64,000 nucleotides of DNA from Acanthaster planci (taxonomy: Eukaryota > Echinodermata > Asteroidea > Valvatida > Acanthasteridae). Where the stretch lies: assembly GCF_001949145.1 (NCBI RefSeq), contig NW_019091371.1, positions 486,421 through 550,420 on the forward strand. The letters run 5' to 3'. Positions 54,001 through 60,542 of this stretch are shown one piece after another (the stretch's first letter is position 1; every line of letters begins with the position of its first letter). A model generated the notes under the pieces. It did not search any database, had not been told where the DNA came from, and was given only the letters and a program-made list of their open reading frames with translations. The position numbers and the translations under genes are program-made.

Positions 54001-55114
54001 ATTCAACTTTAAATTGGGATAGTTTCATCTCTGTTAACATGCTTGTGAAATGAAAACATACCTAACGTAGATCACTGTAATCAGGGGTTGGGGATGAGTT
54101 CCATACACTGACACCAGATGACACACCGTGCACAAACCTTATGAGATTAGTCTGAAAAATTCTTGTTTCCTTAGTAAAAGAATTTTTCTGGACATGTTTT
54201 TGCTTTCTGATGGCTAACAGGTCACTGTAGGGAATAATTTCTAGCGTCTGTATGTGGAGTGGTGAGTCATGTATTTATTTCATGGTGGTTTCTTCACCAC
54301 TACGTCAGTGGGTCTAGATGGCTTGGAGCTTTAGAGGGCTGACTTACGCGGTACTTGCTTGTTTGCCTCTGGAAAACTTTCACAACGAAACACACCTGAG
54401 CTCTTTTTTTGATGATAGTGTTGGTGATTTTGGTGTTGGCCCAAGGTGTCGAAGTGCTGCAAAATTCCCTGGATTAGAAGTTATGCCACAGGTATTAACA
54501 ATGGTCAAAGTTTAGATAGACCTACATGTAAATGTACATTTCCCAAACCTCCTAGTAAAGCCTATTCCACTTGCAGATGCAACATTATTAGTGGTCTAAC
54601 ATTGTCTAATGTTGATATTGCCAAATTTATGGGCTTAACATTAGATTAGGGCCTAATGTTAAATCAGTACTAATCCTAGTCAAAATAAACACTGAGTGAT
54701 ATTGATGAATTGGCGATTTGAGCAAATAACATGGCTAATTTCAAAGACTTCTTCATGAAAAGGATACCCTCTATTCTGAGCTTCATCACTTGTTCCTTGT
54801 CCTGTTCCTTGTCGGTGTCTTCATCCGGAACTTCCAATGCTCCGTCCGCTTCATCACCTTGGGTCGATGATGGAGTATCTGTAATGTACGTGCGCAAGGC
54901 AATGGGGAAAAACCCGCGATGAAACATGCCATGAACCCAATACTAATGTGATGATTTCTGTAAAATGGACACCCTAGTGCCCATATGTCTGGCCCACAAA
55001 AAGGCTGAAAGACCGGAGCTTACCTTTATTTTTATGACCGACTACTTTTTCGGCCCATGACGACCAGGGCTGGCCCACAAACTGTGACGGACTGCCGTGG
55101 TCTACGGTCGCCAT
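1..55114 (-). CDS. ATXN7: Ataxin-7 (SAGA deubiquitinase-module subunit), spliced gene, 3' end beyond the left edge
   Basis: Eleven coding exons can be joined in phase: 55114-55024, 54878-54768, 41827-41717, 17561-17200, 10733-10304, 5702-5620, 4953-4544, 3996-3804, 3626-3505, 3372-2322 and 873-633 (3205 coding bases, at least 1068 residues; one more exon may lie at 31-1). The product carries the three conserved blocks of the ataxin-7 family: an N-terminal zinc finger of the form C-x10-C-x2-C...H-x4-H, the SCA7 domain C-x10-C-x5-C-x2-H followed by a basic helix RRAVKGRRKPFDELLAEHK, and the later block with SFGARQVGKGLYAFNRRLDY. The rest is Ser/Pro/Gln-rich and looks disordered. In yeast (Sgf73) and animals this protein anchors the H2B deubiquitinase to SAGA; it acts in the nucleus. 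Human ataxin-7 has 892 residues, so this protein is longer. No polyglutamine tract is present. ATXN7, ATXN7L1 and ATXN7L2 are vertebrate paralogues, so a single-copy orthologue of all of them is the likely reading. Confidence 0.93.
633..873 (-). CDS. ATXN7: ataxin-7 coding exon 11
   Basis: The acceptor is ttctgaacag|AACTCAGCC and the donor ACAAGTG|gtaaga; 241 bases, phase 0 to phase 1. It encodes NSASPQLTSPLPNGIIPSPT and on to SPSRTSTPSPSPGSADTSPN, a Pro/Ser/Thr-rich segment. It has no stop codon and a good donor, so the gene continues to the left. Confidence 0.85.
1579..2215. mobile_element. non-autonomous hAT-like element with 16-bp TIRs
   Basis: A perfect 16-bp terminal inverted repeat (TAAGGATCAACCGATG at 1579-1594, its reverse complement at 2200-2215) is flanked by 8-bp direct repeats ctgaaagc (1571-1578) and ctgaaaac (2216-2223), seven of eight bases equal. 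The subterminal parts are filled with CCGATGT and CATCGGC motifs, as in hAT MITEs. There is no transposase. It lies in ataxin-7 intron 10. Confidence 0.85.
2322..3372 (-). CDS. ATXN7: ataxin-7 coding exon 10 (long Ser-rich disordered segment)
   Basis: The acceptor is gctttag|AAAAATGTG and the donor AGACCG|gtaagc; 1051 bases, phase 2 to phase 0, the largest exon. It encodes 350 residues rich in Ser, Thr, Asn and Gly with a basic stretch KNSKARRKSG that could be a nuclear localisation signal. Human ataxin-7 has a similarly placed serine-rich segment with KSSKSLRPK and GKKRK. No folded domain is visible. Confidence 0.93.
3505..3626 (-). CDS. ATXN7: ataxin-7 coding exon 9 (conserved FGARQVGKG block)
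   Basis: The acceptor is tgtcacag|ATGTGTTCC and the donor CCACTCAA|gtaagt; 122 bases, phase 0 to phase 2. It encodes MCSFGARQVGKGLYAFNRRL DYLRSTMAALVEKHSKPPPLK. The human match is CTFGSRQIGRGYYVFDSRWN RLRCALNLMVEKHL. This block is a second hallmark of animal ataxin-7 proteins. Confidence 0.95.
3804..3996 (-). CDS. ATXN7: ataxin-7 coding exon 8
   Basis: The acceptor is gttaaagtag|AAAAAACCC and the donor GTTGCA|gtaagt; 193 bases, phase 2 to phase 0. It is acidic and lysine-rich and ends DYSCSHHHPRPVA, matching human CHYSGHHPQPASF, the start of the second conserved block of the family. Confidence 0.92.
4544..4953 (-). CDS. ATXN7: ataxin-7 coding exon 7 (SCA7 basic helix, then TPK-rich linker)
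   Basis: The acceptor is tctgtacag-like ttgtacag|ACTCATGCC and the donor GCCAA|gtaaga; 410 bases, phase 0 to phase 2. It encodes THALSLRRAVKGRRKPFDEL LAEHKARSQ, near-identical to human THSLTQRRAVQGRRKRFDVL LAEHKNKT. Sgf73/ataxin-7 SCA7 domains are reported to bind nucleosomes through this basic region. After it come repeated TPK motifs (PSTPK, PNTPK, LTPK), which look like proline-directed kinase sites. Confidence 0.95.
5428..5523. mobile_element. very short hAT-like MITE
   Basis: The ends AGGGTTGTAACG and CTTTACAACTCT are inverted repeats. They are flanked by a perfect direct repeat GTAAACTCC (5419-5427 and 5524-5532), of which 8 bases would be the target duplication. The interior of under 100 bases is built of GACTCGAGTC-like motifs. 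It lies in ataxin-7 intron 6. Confidence 0.7.
5620..5702 (-). CDS. ATXN7: ataxin-7 coding exon 6 (zinc ligands of the SCA7 domain)
   Basis: This 83-base exon is too short to show as an ORF. Between tctttcag|AT and TGCAAG|gtaaag it encodes DREFDVNKHCGVWVDADQRQ then CTRSLTCK. Human ataxin-7 has SEREFDPDIHCGVIDLDTKK then PCTRSLTCK. It carries three cysteines of C-x10-C-x5-C-x2-H; the histidine is in the next exon (THAL). Phase 1 in, phase 0 out. Confidence 0.95.
7152..7622. other. assembly gap (471 N)
   Basis: Run of N in ataxin-7 intron 5; ORFs drawn across it are artefacts. Confidence 1.
8847..8876. promoter_or_regulatory. GC box next to a palindromic RFX X-box
   Basis: GGGGCGGG (8847-8854) is followed by GTTGCCTGGCAAC (8864-8876), a perfect inverted X-box half-site pair with a one-base spacer, as bound by RFX factors. 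It lies in ataxin-7 intron 5. Function as enhancer or internal promoter is inference. Confidence 0.4.
10304..10733 (-). CDS. ATXN7: ataxin-7 coding exon 5 (Pro/Gln-rich linker)
   Basis: The acceptor is aatacttccag|GATGC and the donor TGCAAAG|gtctgt; 430 bases, phase 0 to phase 1. It encodes SPTLPVVRIEKMSP, matching human TPSVKVEKIHPKM, then a Pro/Gln-rich stretch with three imperfect copies of a motif like (V/I)xLAPxPT, and a basic end KTKKNKKLSPKKN-like. A second potential donor (AATCTG|gtgagt) lies 18 bases into the exon. Confidence 0.9.
10804..11029. mobile_element. short terminal-inverted-repeat element (GGGTCATTC ends)
   Basis: The left end GGGTCATTCTACAAATCC and the reverse complement of the right end (GGGTCATTCTATAAATTA) match, and GGTCCAA and TGTGTC-type motifs also recur in inverted order further in. 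About 226 bases; no clear target duplication. The first nine bases are shared with the element ending at 46630. Confidence 0.6.
11127..11293. repeat. dispersed repeat, copy A
   Basis: About 165 bases that align with 14632-14793 over the whole length (shared motifs: GCAAAxGTGAAxG, GATGTCATG or GACGTCATG, GTTCAACTT, TATGAACTG). The ends are roughly inverted (GCAAAAGTGAACGAATTT against AAATTCGCATGTTTGTTCAC), suggesting an old MITE. Confidence 0.55.
12088..12851. mobile_element. 764-bp foldback-type element with exact 8-bp target duplication
   Basis: The ends are CTAGCCC (12088) and GGGCTAG (12851), flanked by identical CTCTTAGT at 12080-12087 and 12852-12859. The two arms are long inverted repeats of roughly 300 bases: for example AGGGTATAA near 12136 against TTATACCCT near 12800, the TTTCAACACAG region, and the CGCATGTGCG region. 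Only about 130 bases in the centre are unpaired. The 8-bp duplication suggests hAT or a related superfamily. No transposase is encoded. It lies in ataxin-7 intron 4. Confidence 0.85.
14632..14793. repeat. dispersed repeat, copy B
   Basis: This is the second, diverged copy of the element at 11127-11293, in the same orientation. It ends in TATGAACTGACCAATT where copy A has TATGAACTGGCCTTTA. Confidence 0.55.
16758..16845 (+). repeat. tRNA-like fragment (SINE head or tRNA pseudogene)
   Basis: It contains TAGCTCAGAGGCTGAGTGGTAG-like A-box sequence (split by an insertion) and the B box GGTTCAAAC at 16822-16830, about 50 bases apart. The acceptor-stem halves do not pair convincingly, so it is probably the head of an old SINE and not a working tRNA gene. 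Confidence 0.5.
17200..17561 (-). CDS. ATXN7: ataxin-7 coding exon 4 (completes the zinc finger, then disordered linker)
   Basis: The acceptor is tctttttgcag|AATTACGG and the donor GATGCACAG|gtaaat; 362 bases. The split codon gives E, so the junction reads RHM-ELRHGKPPDKPPDIP and completes H-x4-H, as in human HYERRHSSSSKPP. The remainder is proline- and serine-rich (PPIRIPTTPRAPLCQQAQSS) with no domain I recognise. It ends in phase 0. Confidence 0.9.
18331..19012. other. assembly gap (682 N)
   Basis: Run of N in ataxin-7 intron 3; ORFs drawn across it are artefacts. Confidence 1.
19309..21145. mobile_element. 1.8-kb hAT-like element, transposase not visible
   Basis: The left end AGGTTCGAAATTC (19309-19321) and right end GAATTTCGAACCCT (21131-21144) are inverted repeats of the CAGGGTTCGAAATT type. 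Flanking AATATGCA (19301-19308) and AATATGTA (21146-21153) agree at seven of eight bases. Subterminal parts are rich in GCCC and GGCC motifs. Inside is a tandem duplication at 19741-19960. I found no hAT transposase, so it is non-autonomous or decayed. Confidence 0.65.
19741..19960. repeat. two-copy tandem duplication of about 110-120 bases
   Basis: Both copies contain ACCC..TTACGGAT or TTATGGAT, GTGTCCCATAATGCATTG and CGCATTGATCC in the same order; the GTGTCCCATAATGC motif recurs 111 bases apart. It sits inside the element at 19309-21145. Confidence 0.7.
23344..23915. repeat. minisatellite, unit about 89 bp, six to seven copies
   Basis: The motif ATGGAGGCCCAATACA recurs at 23401, 23496, 23585, 23673, 23762 and 23851, so spacing is 95, 89, 88, 89 and 89. 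Each unit also has CCGCTGTGCATGTTGTGG and a TACATGTACACATGACACC segment. A further worn copy is visible near 24087-24140. The Cys/Met/His-rich ORFs across this array are repeat translation only. Confidence 0.92.
31163..31198. repeat. 36-bp perfect palindrome
   Basis: The sequence from CCTTCACATACATGTACA at 31163 is followed immediately by its exact reverse complement, ending at 31198, with no spacer. The centre is CATGTACATG simple sequence but the outer CCTTCACA arms are not. Confidence 0.9.
34211..34632. mobile_element. piggyBac-like non-autonomous element flanked by TTAA
   Basis: The left border reads TTAACCCCTCGCGCCGGGAAG and the right border, reverse-complemented, TTAACCCCTTGACGACAAGAAG. 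TTAA target duplications followed by CCC-type ends are the signature of piggyBac elements. The 414-bp interior is GC-richer than its surroundings and has no transposase. Confidence 0.65.
36555..36923 (+). mobile_element. inverted-repeat element, copy 1
   Basis: The ends CAATAAGCC (36555) and GGCTTATTG (36923) are inverted, and nested inverted motifs follow inward (CTGGTACACTGAGTTC, GCTATACCTTGTGATTCGG, GGCAAGCTTTCG). Full-length copy 2 is at 45452-45820 in opposite orientation. The arms pair almost to the centre. Confidence 0.8.
39067..39107. repeat. C-run/G-run hairpin
   Basis: A run of nine C (with TTCC before it) and a run of ten G (with GAACG after it) are separated by about 20 AT-rich bases, so the strands could fold into a G:C hairpin or a quadruplex. 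Confidence 0.6.
41717..41827 (-). CDS. ATXN7: ataxin-7 coding exon 3 (first half of the N-terminal zinc finger)
   Basis: This exon has no useful ORF of its own and was found by reading the minus strand for the family's zinc finger. Between cactcacag-type acceptor and the donor ATGG|gtaagt it encodes SDANVFGICPTQDEFYLVVC followed by EQCSQVVKPQALERHM. The human counterpart reads FGFCPAHDDFYLVVCNDC. It supplies C-x10-C-x2-C and the first histidine; the second histidine comes from the exon at 17561, 24 kb away. Phase 1 in, phase 1 out. Confidence 0.93.
44820..44940. repeat. worn relatives of the 63-bp repeat
   Basis: Segments GCAGTGACAGACATG, CAGTCACAGACTATGACAGATCAC, ACAGGTTATATGC and CAGTGACAAATCACATG match the unit of the array 2.7 kb away in order and orientation. 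Confidence 0.5.
45452..45820 (-). mobile_element. inverted-repeat element, copy 2
   Basis: Its reverse complement aligns with 36555-36923 along the whole length, including the central GCAACAATACACTGTTCTCAA and CCATTCCAGAGATGGTGGT. The left end is slightly worn (CAAATAAGG in place of CAATAAGCC). Both copies are 369 bases. Confidence 0.8.
45856..46630. mobile_element. 775-bp element with about 34-bp terminal inverted repeats
   Basis: Left GGATCATTCCATGAGGGTGG and the reverse complement of the right end GGGTCATTCCATGAGGTTGG continue together as GGCACAATTTGTGA, two mismatches in about 34 bases. Flanks ATA on both sides may be part of a target duplication. The interior has GCGCGC-rich segments and an ATGGCGGC motif, and no transposase. 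Confidence 0.75.
47519..47930. repeat. tandem repeat, unit about 63 bp, interrupted by an assembly gap
   Basis: GGTTACATGCAGTCAGAGA recurs at 47521, 47584 and 47648 and, after the gap, GCAGTCACAGATTGTAGGCAG at 47872. Each unit carries GTGACAGTCT and GTGACAGATCACA. Related worn units are seen at 44820-44940, so the array was once larger or seeded twice. Confidence 0.85.
47656..47871. other. assembly gap (216 N) inside the 63-bp tandem array
   Basis: Repeat units occur on both sides, so the missing sequence is very probably more of the array. Confidence 1.
49020..49171. mobile_element. small MITE-like element with GGTGGCGGCAAACA ends
   Basis: GGTGGCGGCAAACA (49024-49037) and its reverse complement (49151-49164) enclose about 110 bases. 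The match extends loosely outward (ACTT against ACCTAT). No clear target duplication, so family is open. Confidence 0.6.
52880..53177 (+). mobile_element. complete tRNA-derived SINE with 10-bp target duplication
   Basis: The head has a polymerase III A box (TGGCTAAGTGGTTAG near 52892) and B box (GGTTCGAATCC, 52936-52946). A body follows with ATAAATGGGTACCAGC and CGATGAACTGGCATCCCATC, a type of core found in SINEs of several aquatic animals, and a T-rich end. It is flanked by the exact direct repeat AGCATGGTTA (52870-52879 and 53178-53187). The short ORFs here, including one ending in VGGSNPAAGS, are SINE translation. Confidence 0.9.
54637..54662. repeat. short hairpin sequence
   Basis: TTAACATTAG and CTAATGTTAA are exact inverted repeats around a 6-base centre, with two more TCTAA/TTAGA-type motifs nearby. 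It lies about 100 bases into intron 2 after exon 2. Confidence 0.6.
54768..54878 (-). CDS. ATXN7: ataxin-7 coding exon 2
   Basis: The acceptor is acattacag|AT and the donor GAGG|gtatcc; the exon is 111 bases and links phase 1 to phase 1. It encodes an acidic linker (DTPSSTQGDEADGALEVPDE, then DTDKEQDKEQVMKLRIE). The end resembles the human segment KNREVMGLCRED that precedes the zinc finger. The donor is weaker than those of the other exons, but phase and homology agree. Confidence 0.8.
55024..55114 (-). CDS. ATXN7: ataxin-7 coding exon 1 (start codon)
   Basis: The ATG at 55114-55112 is the first in-frame ATG and has G at -3 and G at +4. It opens MATVDHGSPSQFVGQPW, followed by SSWAEKVVGHKNK. 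This matches the human ataxin-7 segment beginning MATV and containing GQSWNLWVE. The exon ends AAAG|gtaagc at 55024 in phase 1. The reading frame stays open upstream without an ATG, so the start is well supported but not proven. Confidence 0.88.
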
Positions 55115-55230
55115 TGCTGTTCTGCCGTGTTGCCTGCCATGTATCCCGTCGTGCCGTGCGCGTGACGTCACTGACAGTTCGCACGCGAGCAGCACGAGTA
55201 CATGGGAGTACTTTGCAGGGCTCTTATTAA
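55102..55230 (-). promoter_or_regulatory. ataxin-7 proximal promoter / 5' leader with consensus CRE
   Basis: The stretch just upstream of the start codon is richer in CpG than its surroundings. It contains a perfect palindromic CRE (TGACGTCA, 55163-55170), about 50 bases before the ATG, in the context gtgacgtcacgcgcac. The start codon itself lies in caATGGCgac, a YY1-like ATGGC context. No TATA box is evident. The transcription start is not visible, so the CRE could be promoter or leader. A short upstream ATG (55140) opens a 12-codon frame that overlaps the main start. Confidence 0.5.
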
Positions 55231-58200
55231 CTTTTTAGTTCTCGTTTCTTACGACTTGGCATCACTCCCGTTTCCCTCAAAGTGACATTGATTAGATTGA
55301 TGTATCCCTTTCTCAATGTCGACTTAATCTGATTTTCTCTTGTGTTTTACTTTGGCTCTCTTCATCGATCATTTTGCATGCTTCCCGTAAGCGGTACTTC
55401 CTCAAGTCCTCTGGGTCGTTCTCGTTCCATGGACCGGATCGACATTTTTTATGCACAAACGATGAGAGGGATAAATCTGAGAGCAGTAGTGTGAATGGGA
55501 AATGACGGTGTCACACTCACGTTGTGCATATGCTGATATTAAGAAATATTGTACCAGTGCCGTAAAAAATGAAAAATGCAGAAAACGTTCATGTAAAAAA
55601 TCAAGAAATGCTAGCATGATCCTCAAAGACAACAAAAAATTGGTCATAAATGTATTGGGGATATGGGTAGGGTGGTCATTACCATGTCTGTACTATGCTG
55701 TTATTGCATGTCTCTCTTTTTCTCAATGCACTAAAATAGCGACATCACAAAACCAAAAAAGGGAGTTACAACAAAGGGGAGCAGAATTCCATAACTTCGT
55801 CCAATGGTGACAAATTTACGGCTAAACCATGTTTGATCCTGTTCATGCAAGTCCTCCTCATTCTTTCTGCTCTTTTCTATTGGGGCTGAAACTTTGTTTT
55901 CAGTTGAAGTACGTCTTTTAGCTTTCAATGAGATTGTGATTCAATACAAACATTTTTTGTCATTTTTTAGCTTTTTGTTTTATTTCCAAAAGATAAATCA
56001 CAAAAAGTGAAGATAGATTCAAACAACTGGATACCCTGGTTCAGACCCTGTCCATCTGAAGAGGCCATATTCAAATAACAAACCTGCAACTTATTCAAAC
56101 AATGATTAGTCCACGGATGGCAGGAGGTGGACCCCAAAGGTTTGTCAGTTTACTGCTGCCAAGTTATTCTCCCTTCTTTCCCCAGACAAGGTTCTGGCGA
56201 CACCCGTGTTCCTCATCTTTTTTTCTGATACCCAATGTTGGGAGTGAGGGGGTCCTTGCAAGTTGCATGAAGAAAAAGGAGCTTTCAAATTAAAACACAA
56301 TCTGAACATACACATACCTTCTCAGCATACTTAAAACTGTACACTATTTCATACTGCACGTCTGAATGTAGTTTTAATGTAATCAACATTGGATGTGATT
56401 GTAACATGAAGGATAGTATTCAGTCCTTTGCAAGAGATCCTTTAAATTACACAAACACAAAAAAGTTAATGACTTCGAGGTTTTTTTTACAATGTTGCTT
56501 GTATACAGTAATAGCAAAACATCAAGAATTGTTAAACAGCCCACAGGATTCTGCACTTTCTGACTTAACCTTGGAGTTTAGTAATACACTACGCACTGTT
56601 TAATTAAACACAATAACAGGTTAAATTGCAAACTACAAATAAGAATATACGCTTGGAGTGCAACACTGAAGTTGTTACATGTATGATGTTGAGTCCAATT
56701 TTACTGGGGATTCACACAGCTATTTGAATGAGTAAATATTGAGTCATCAATGACAAAATTGATTGGGCGGTTGTCCTTGTTGCAATGAAGGACATGATCA
56801 AATGCCCCTTTGAATGAACGTGCTAAACTCTTGCTACTTCAGATGAAATACTATTCCTAATTGGAAATAAAAGTAACTTCGAAACCAACTCTAATTTCGC
56901 TATTTTACAGGAAATTATTTAGTGTACTTTTGTGAGACATCCATGCATAGCACAGTTTTTCTTACCAACATATTGAATAACTGTAAATTGCTCTGAGTAG
57001 TTAGTACCCAGCAAATTTCTGCTACCTACAGTTCATATCTGAACAAGACAGTGTTTTTTGTAACTTATCTTTGGGTTTCACATAATTAGCTATCCTGTCA
57101 AGAAGTTGTTAGTAAATTAGTGTACATCTATGCATTTAACAAAATAAATGTCATTTTTATTGGATATAAGACAAAGAAGACAACTGCTTCCCCATAAGAA
57201 AGAAAAGACCACCTGTTAAACCTTAAAGTCTACAGAAATTAATGAAAAAAAAAGTTTAGTATTTACAAGGGCATACAGACTTGTCTTTGCTTACATCAGA
57301 ATAAACATCTCCAATTTGCTTTCCAATGTCTAAAGATGCTTCCAAATTTATGTACAGAAGTACACCTACTTGTACATTACAAAGGCTGGAGCAATAAACA
57401 AGGCGGCAGATACAAAACAATGTGATTAAAAGAATTTTGTTAATTAAGAGTACACTTTAGTACTTCAAAGAATGTAACTCCAACATTTTTTTCATTTTCT
57501 TTCCCTCTTTTTTAAATTTCACGTTTTAAAGTCCTTTTTCAGGAAAAGGAAACACACTATACGTAACAGGCAGCTGCTAAATAAATGGAACTAAGCATCT
57601 TTATTCTTTCTCGTCAGTATTAAGGCAATCAAATTTACCGCATCCTCAATTTGAAATAAACTGAAGTAATCAATCAGTTACTATTATTATTGTTTCTTCT
57701 GTTTTCTATAACTTTTCAATACAAAAAATTGAACTCTTGCACCTTTCTTGCGAATCACAAGAGGGAAAACAATGTAAATACTTGCAAGGGTGCCATTTGA
57801 ATACAGTCCAATTCGGACTGGGTCATGAATTCTGAAGGATGTGCCTTTCAAATGCATTTCTTTGAATGGTAGGTAAAAAGATATGGAACCCTCATCATTA
57901 GCAGAGATTTCAGCAAAAGACGTCTGCTGGTCTTGTCAAAGTTTTCAAAGGCTAGCACACTCGCAGTCTTTATTGAAAAATAGGAATGAGGTTTCAGAGA
58001 CTCATTAAGAGCATTTTATTCAAAACAGCCTGTGTACATATTCTATCACTGACACATCTAGGCTCTGCTTTGAATGGAAAATGATCTTGATGAAATACAA
58101 TTGGACTGCACAAGGGAAGGGATTACACATGACTAATTTGTCAACTCACTGTATCCAAACACCAAGGAAACATCACTAGCAAAAGGCGAAATCATTAATA

Positions 58201-59550
58201 TAAAATAATTATCCGAAGGTCATATTTAATTTAAGCAAAACTATATTTCTTTGCAGGTTCTGATTTTTCCTTTCTCAGGGTAGTATGAGGCAGTATGAGG
58301 TAGAAATTAAAAAAAAAAGAAGAAATATATTTTAAAGGGTAGAACAAAATGCTAATACATATCACTCAACAAAGCAAGCAAGCAGAATGATTAAACAGAT
58401 AAATGTAACGACTTTTGACACACTTCTTGAAAAAGTGGATGTGGATATTTAACTAAGCATGTGACAATTATGAAGTGCTATGCAGAAGACAGTGGTCATT
58501 ACAACATTCATCCATAAAGCCAGAAATAAATTTCTATTCAATATAATAACGAAATTGCACTAAGATTTTACCGAGACAAATGGGTAATGCTTTCACCAGC
58601 ACAGAAGAGATACCTCAAAAACTCTATATTTAGAAAGCTTTTACTTGTGGGTGGAGTTCCTTTTTCAATCAGATGAAATGATCTACTCCAAATGTGCAAA
58701 AAATGGCAGAAATCAAATTGCTAATGCCCATAATTATTTGCAAAAAAGAGTTTACTGACAAAGCTTTGCATCTGCTCTTGGAAGAAACTGTGGTGAGTTT
58801 TTAATTACAAGTGATGCACTGTAAACCGTTTTTTGTTAACTAATGCTTCCAATTCTTTACATCAATATTTCTTAGCTTCTCTTCTACTTAATACAAGCAC
58901 ACCATAACCCTTTCTTCAAATGACACCTCTCTGCAAGACAAAACTTTGTACATGTTTGCAGTAATTGATGTACACACAATCACAATGTTAATTTGAGGTC
59001 AACAGCAGATCCCAGATGCATAAAAAAATGTGACTACATCTAGCATTTCTGTGTAAATGTGAATTCGTTAGTGAAACTGAAAAAAAGGTATAGCTTTCCT
59101 TAAGACATGGTGAAATATGGTGTGCTATTATGTTTTATTTACACCTCTGCACATTTTAGAACACTACCAAAACAATGTTGACAACCCTGACAGTGTCTGG
59201 TGTTGAGGTTCAAATAGCAAAATGATAAATGACACATACTGTTTGAAACAATGTGGGAGCCTTGCCACTTTGATGTTCATTTATGGACTCTACACAGAAA
59301 CTGTGGATGTGTTGTCTGGCCTCCTCATGAGAGCTACAGTACAGACAAACAGTGCACAAAGTACACAACCATTCTGCCTCTAAACTTGCACAAAGCTGTA
59401 GTGTCCTTAAATGGGCAATGACCATACAGCATCAACGGCACTGAAGTGTCTGCCACCATCTCTCTGTCACCAAATGGGGACATTCTTAAGCAGAGTCCAC
59501 AGTCTATGTCCTACCTACTGAAGCTCAAGCCATGTTTGCTTGGCTTCCAA
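55231..59550. other. KDM5 3' UTR plus intergenic spacer before ataxin-7
   Basis: Between the KDM5 stop and the ataxin-7 promoter there is no ORF with protein similarity. The 56.6-59.5 kb part is AT-rich, free of obvious transposon ends and contains several AATAAA hexamers on the minus strand, consistent with a long 3' UTR. The 55.2-56.4 kb part holds only short ORFs that I could not support. Confidence 0.5.
59134..59139 (-). terminator. candidate KDM5 poly(A) signal
   Basis: AATAAA on the minus strand, about 410 bases after the KDM5 stop codon, the nearest hexamer I noticed. More AATAAA copies occur further on (near 58015, 57969 and 57601), so the real 3' end may be more distal. Confidence 0.3.
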
Positions 59551-60542
59551 TCATGACGACCCATCCATGATCCTTTCAACAGCAGGTTTAGAATTGTTAT
59601 CTTGAGATACAGAGGACTCGGCCTGCGCCTGGTTTGCAGTTGGATCCTGTTGAGCATCACTAGCTGGTACTTTATCACAAGGCAGATGTGGAGTAGCTTC
59701 TTGATGGGTGACATTGGACTCATCTAAGGTTGTACTGGGTTGCACAGATGCTGATGGAGACGGTGAAGGTGCTGACTGCTTTAGTGAAATGGTGGGTTCC
59801 TCTGATGAACTTGCCTGTGACGGTGCAGTTGTCAATGGCTTTTCAGGTGGAACTGCACTGTCAACTTCCAATGGACTTTGTTCCACATCTGGTACCTGTG
59901 TGTCCAATATTCTGTCCCCATTTGAAGCTGAATCTGATTTCTTGGTGTCTGGAATTTGGACTTCCATGGGTTCCTCGCTGGCAGCTTCAGGGACAGGAGA
60001 GTTTGCCACAGGGGTAGATACAACGGAGATTATCTCCTCTGTAGTGTCCATAGCAACAGCATCTCCACTGTGTTCACTGTCCATGACTTCCTGGGCCACT
60101 TGGTCACTTGAAGTATCCACATTGGCCCTGGTTGACTTTGTGTCTTCAGGTGGCTCCGTAACTTCATCAGTGCTTTTCTCTCCACTTCCTGATTGCTTTC
60201 TTTTATCAGACACTGTGGTCTCTGATGAACAAATATCTTTGGGTGTTGGTGTCTCTGTTTTCTCAGCAGATGAATCCTGAATGTCTCCATTGTTAAGCTG
60301 AGTGCTGGGAACTTTCTCTTTCACTGAAGCCTCTGAAGAGCCTGGAAGGATATTTGGTTCTGTCTTGATTTCAATGTCTGGTGTTTTGGATGAAGGCGCA
60401 GGTGTAGTGTTTGCACTATTTCTCCTGGCTTCAGCGGCCCTTTGGGCTGCATGGCGTGCCTTGGCTGCCACAGATTGACGCTGCCTCTTGATGCAAGGAC
60501 GACAGATGAACTCTTCATCATCTGCTGGCTCCTGTGTCATAC
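59551..60542 (-). CDS. KDM5: KDM5 last exon (end of PHD finger, long acidic tail, stop)
   Basis: The acceptor is attaaatag|GTATGACAC. The exon completes the PHD finger ([15 protein letters not shown]), passes through an Ala/Arg-rich helix ([18 protein letters not shown]), then about 285 residues rich in Ser, Thr, Glu, Asp and Pro with several EEPxE and VPxxE-like motifs, ending ERIMDGSS and TGA. Human KDM5A stops about 30-40 residues after the same point, as I recall it. The tail looks disordered and acidic, like a transactivation or interaction tail; its function is unknown. Confidence 0.93.

Larger units (their letters stand above)
41828..54767 (-). other. ataxin-7 intron 2 (about 13 kb), repeat-bearing
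   Basis: No coding segment is supported here. It holds one copy of the inverted-repeat element (45452-45820), the 34-bp-TIR element (45856-46630), the 63-bp tandem array with its gap (47519-47930), a small inverted-repeat element (49020-49171) and the SINE (52880-53177). The remainder is unique AT-rich sequence with scattered TACATG simple repeats. Confidence 0.75.

Noticed and set aside
55502-55810. 102-codon plus-strand ORF between KDM5 and ataxin-7
   Set aside because: No recognisable domain, no promoter or splice evidence; length is within chance expectation for AT-rich DNA.
59708-60280. 190-codon ORF on the plus strand
   Set aside because: It is the antisense shadow of the Ser/Thr/Glu-rich KDM5 tail.
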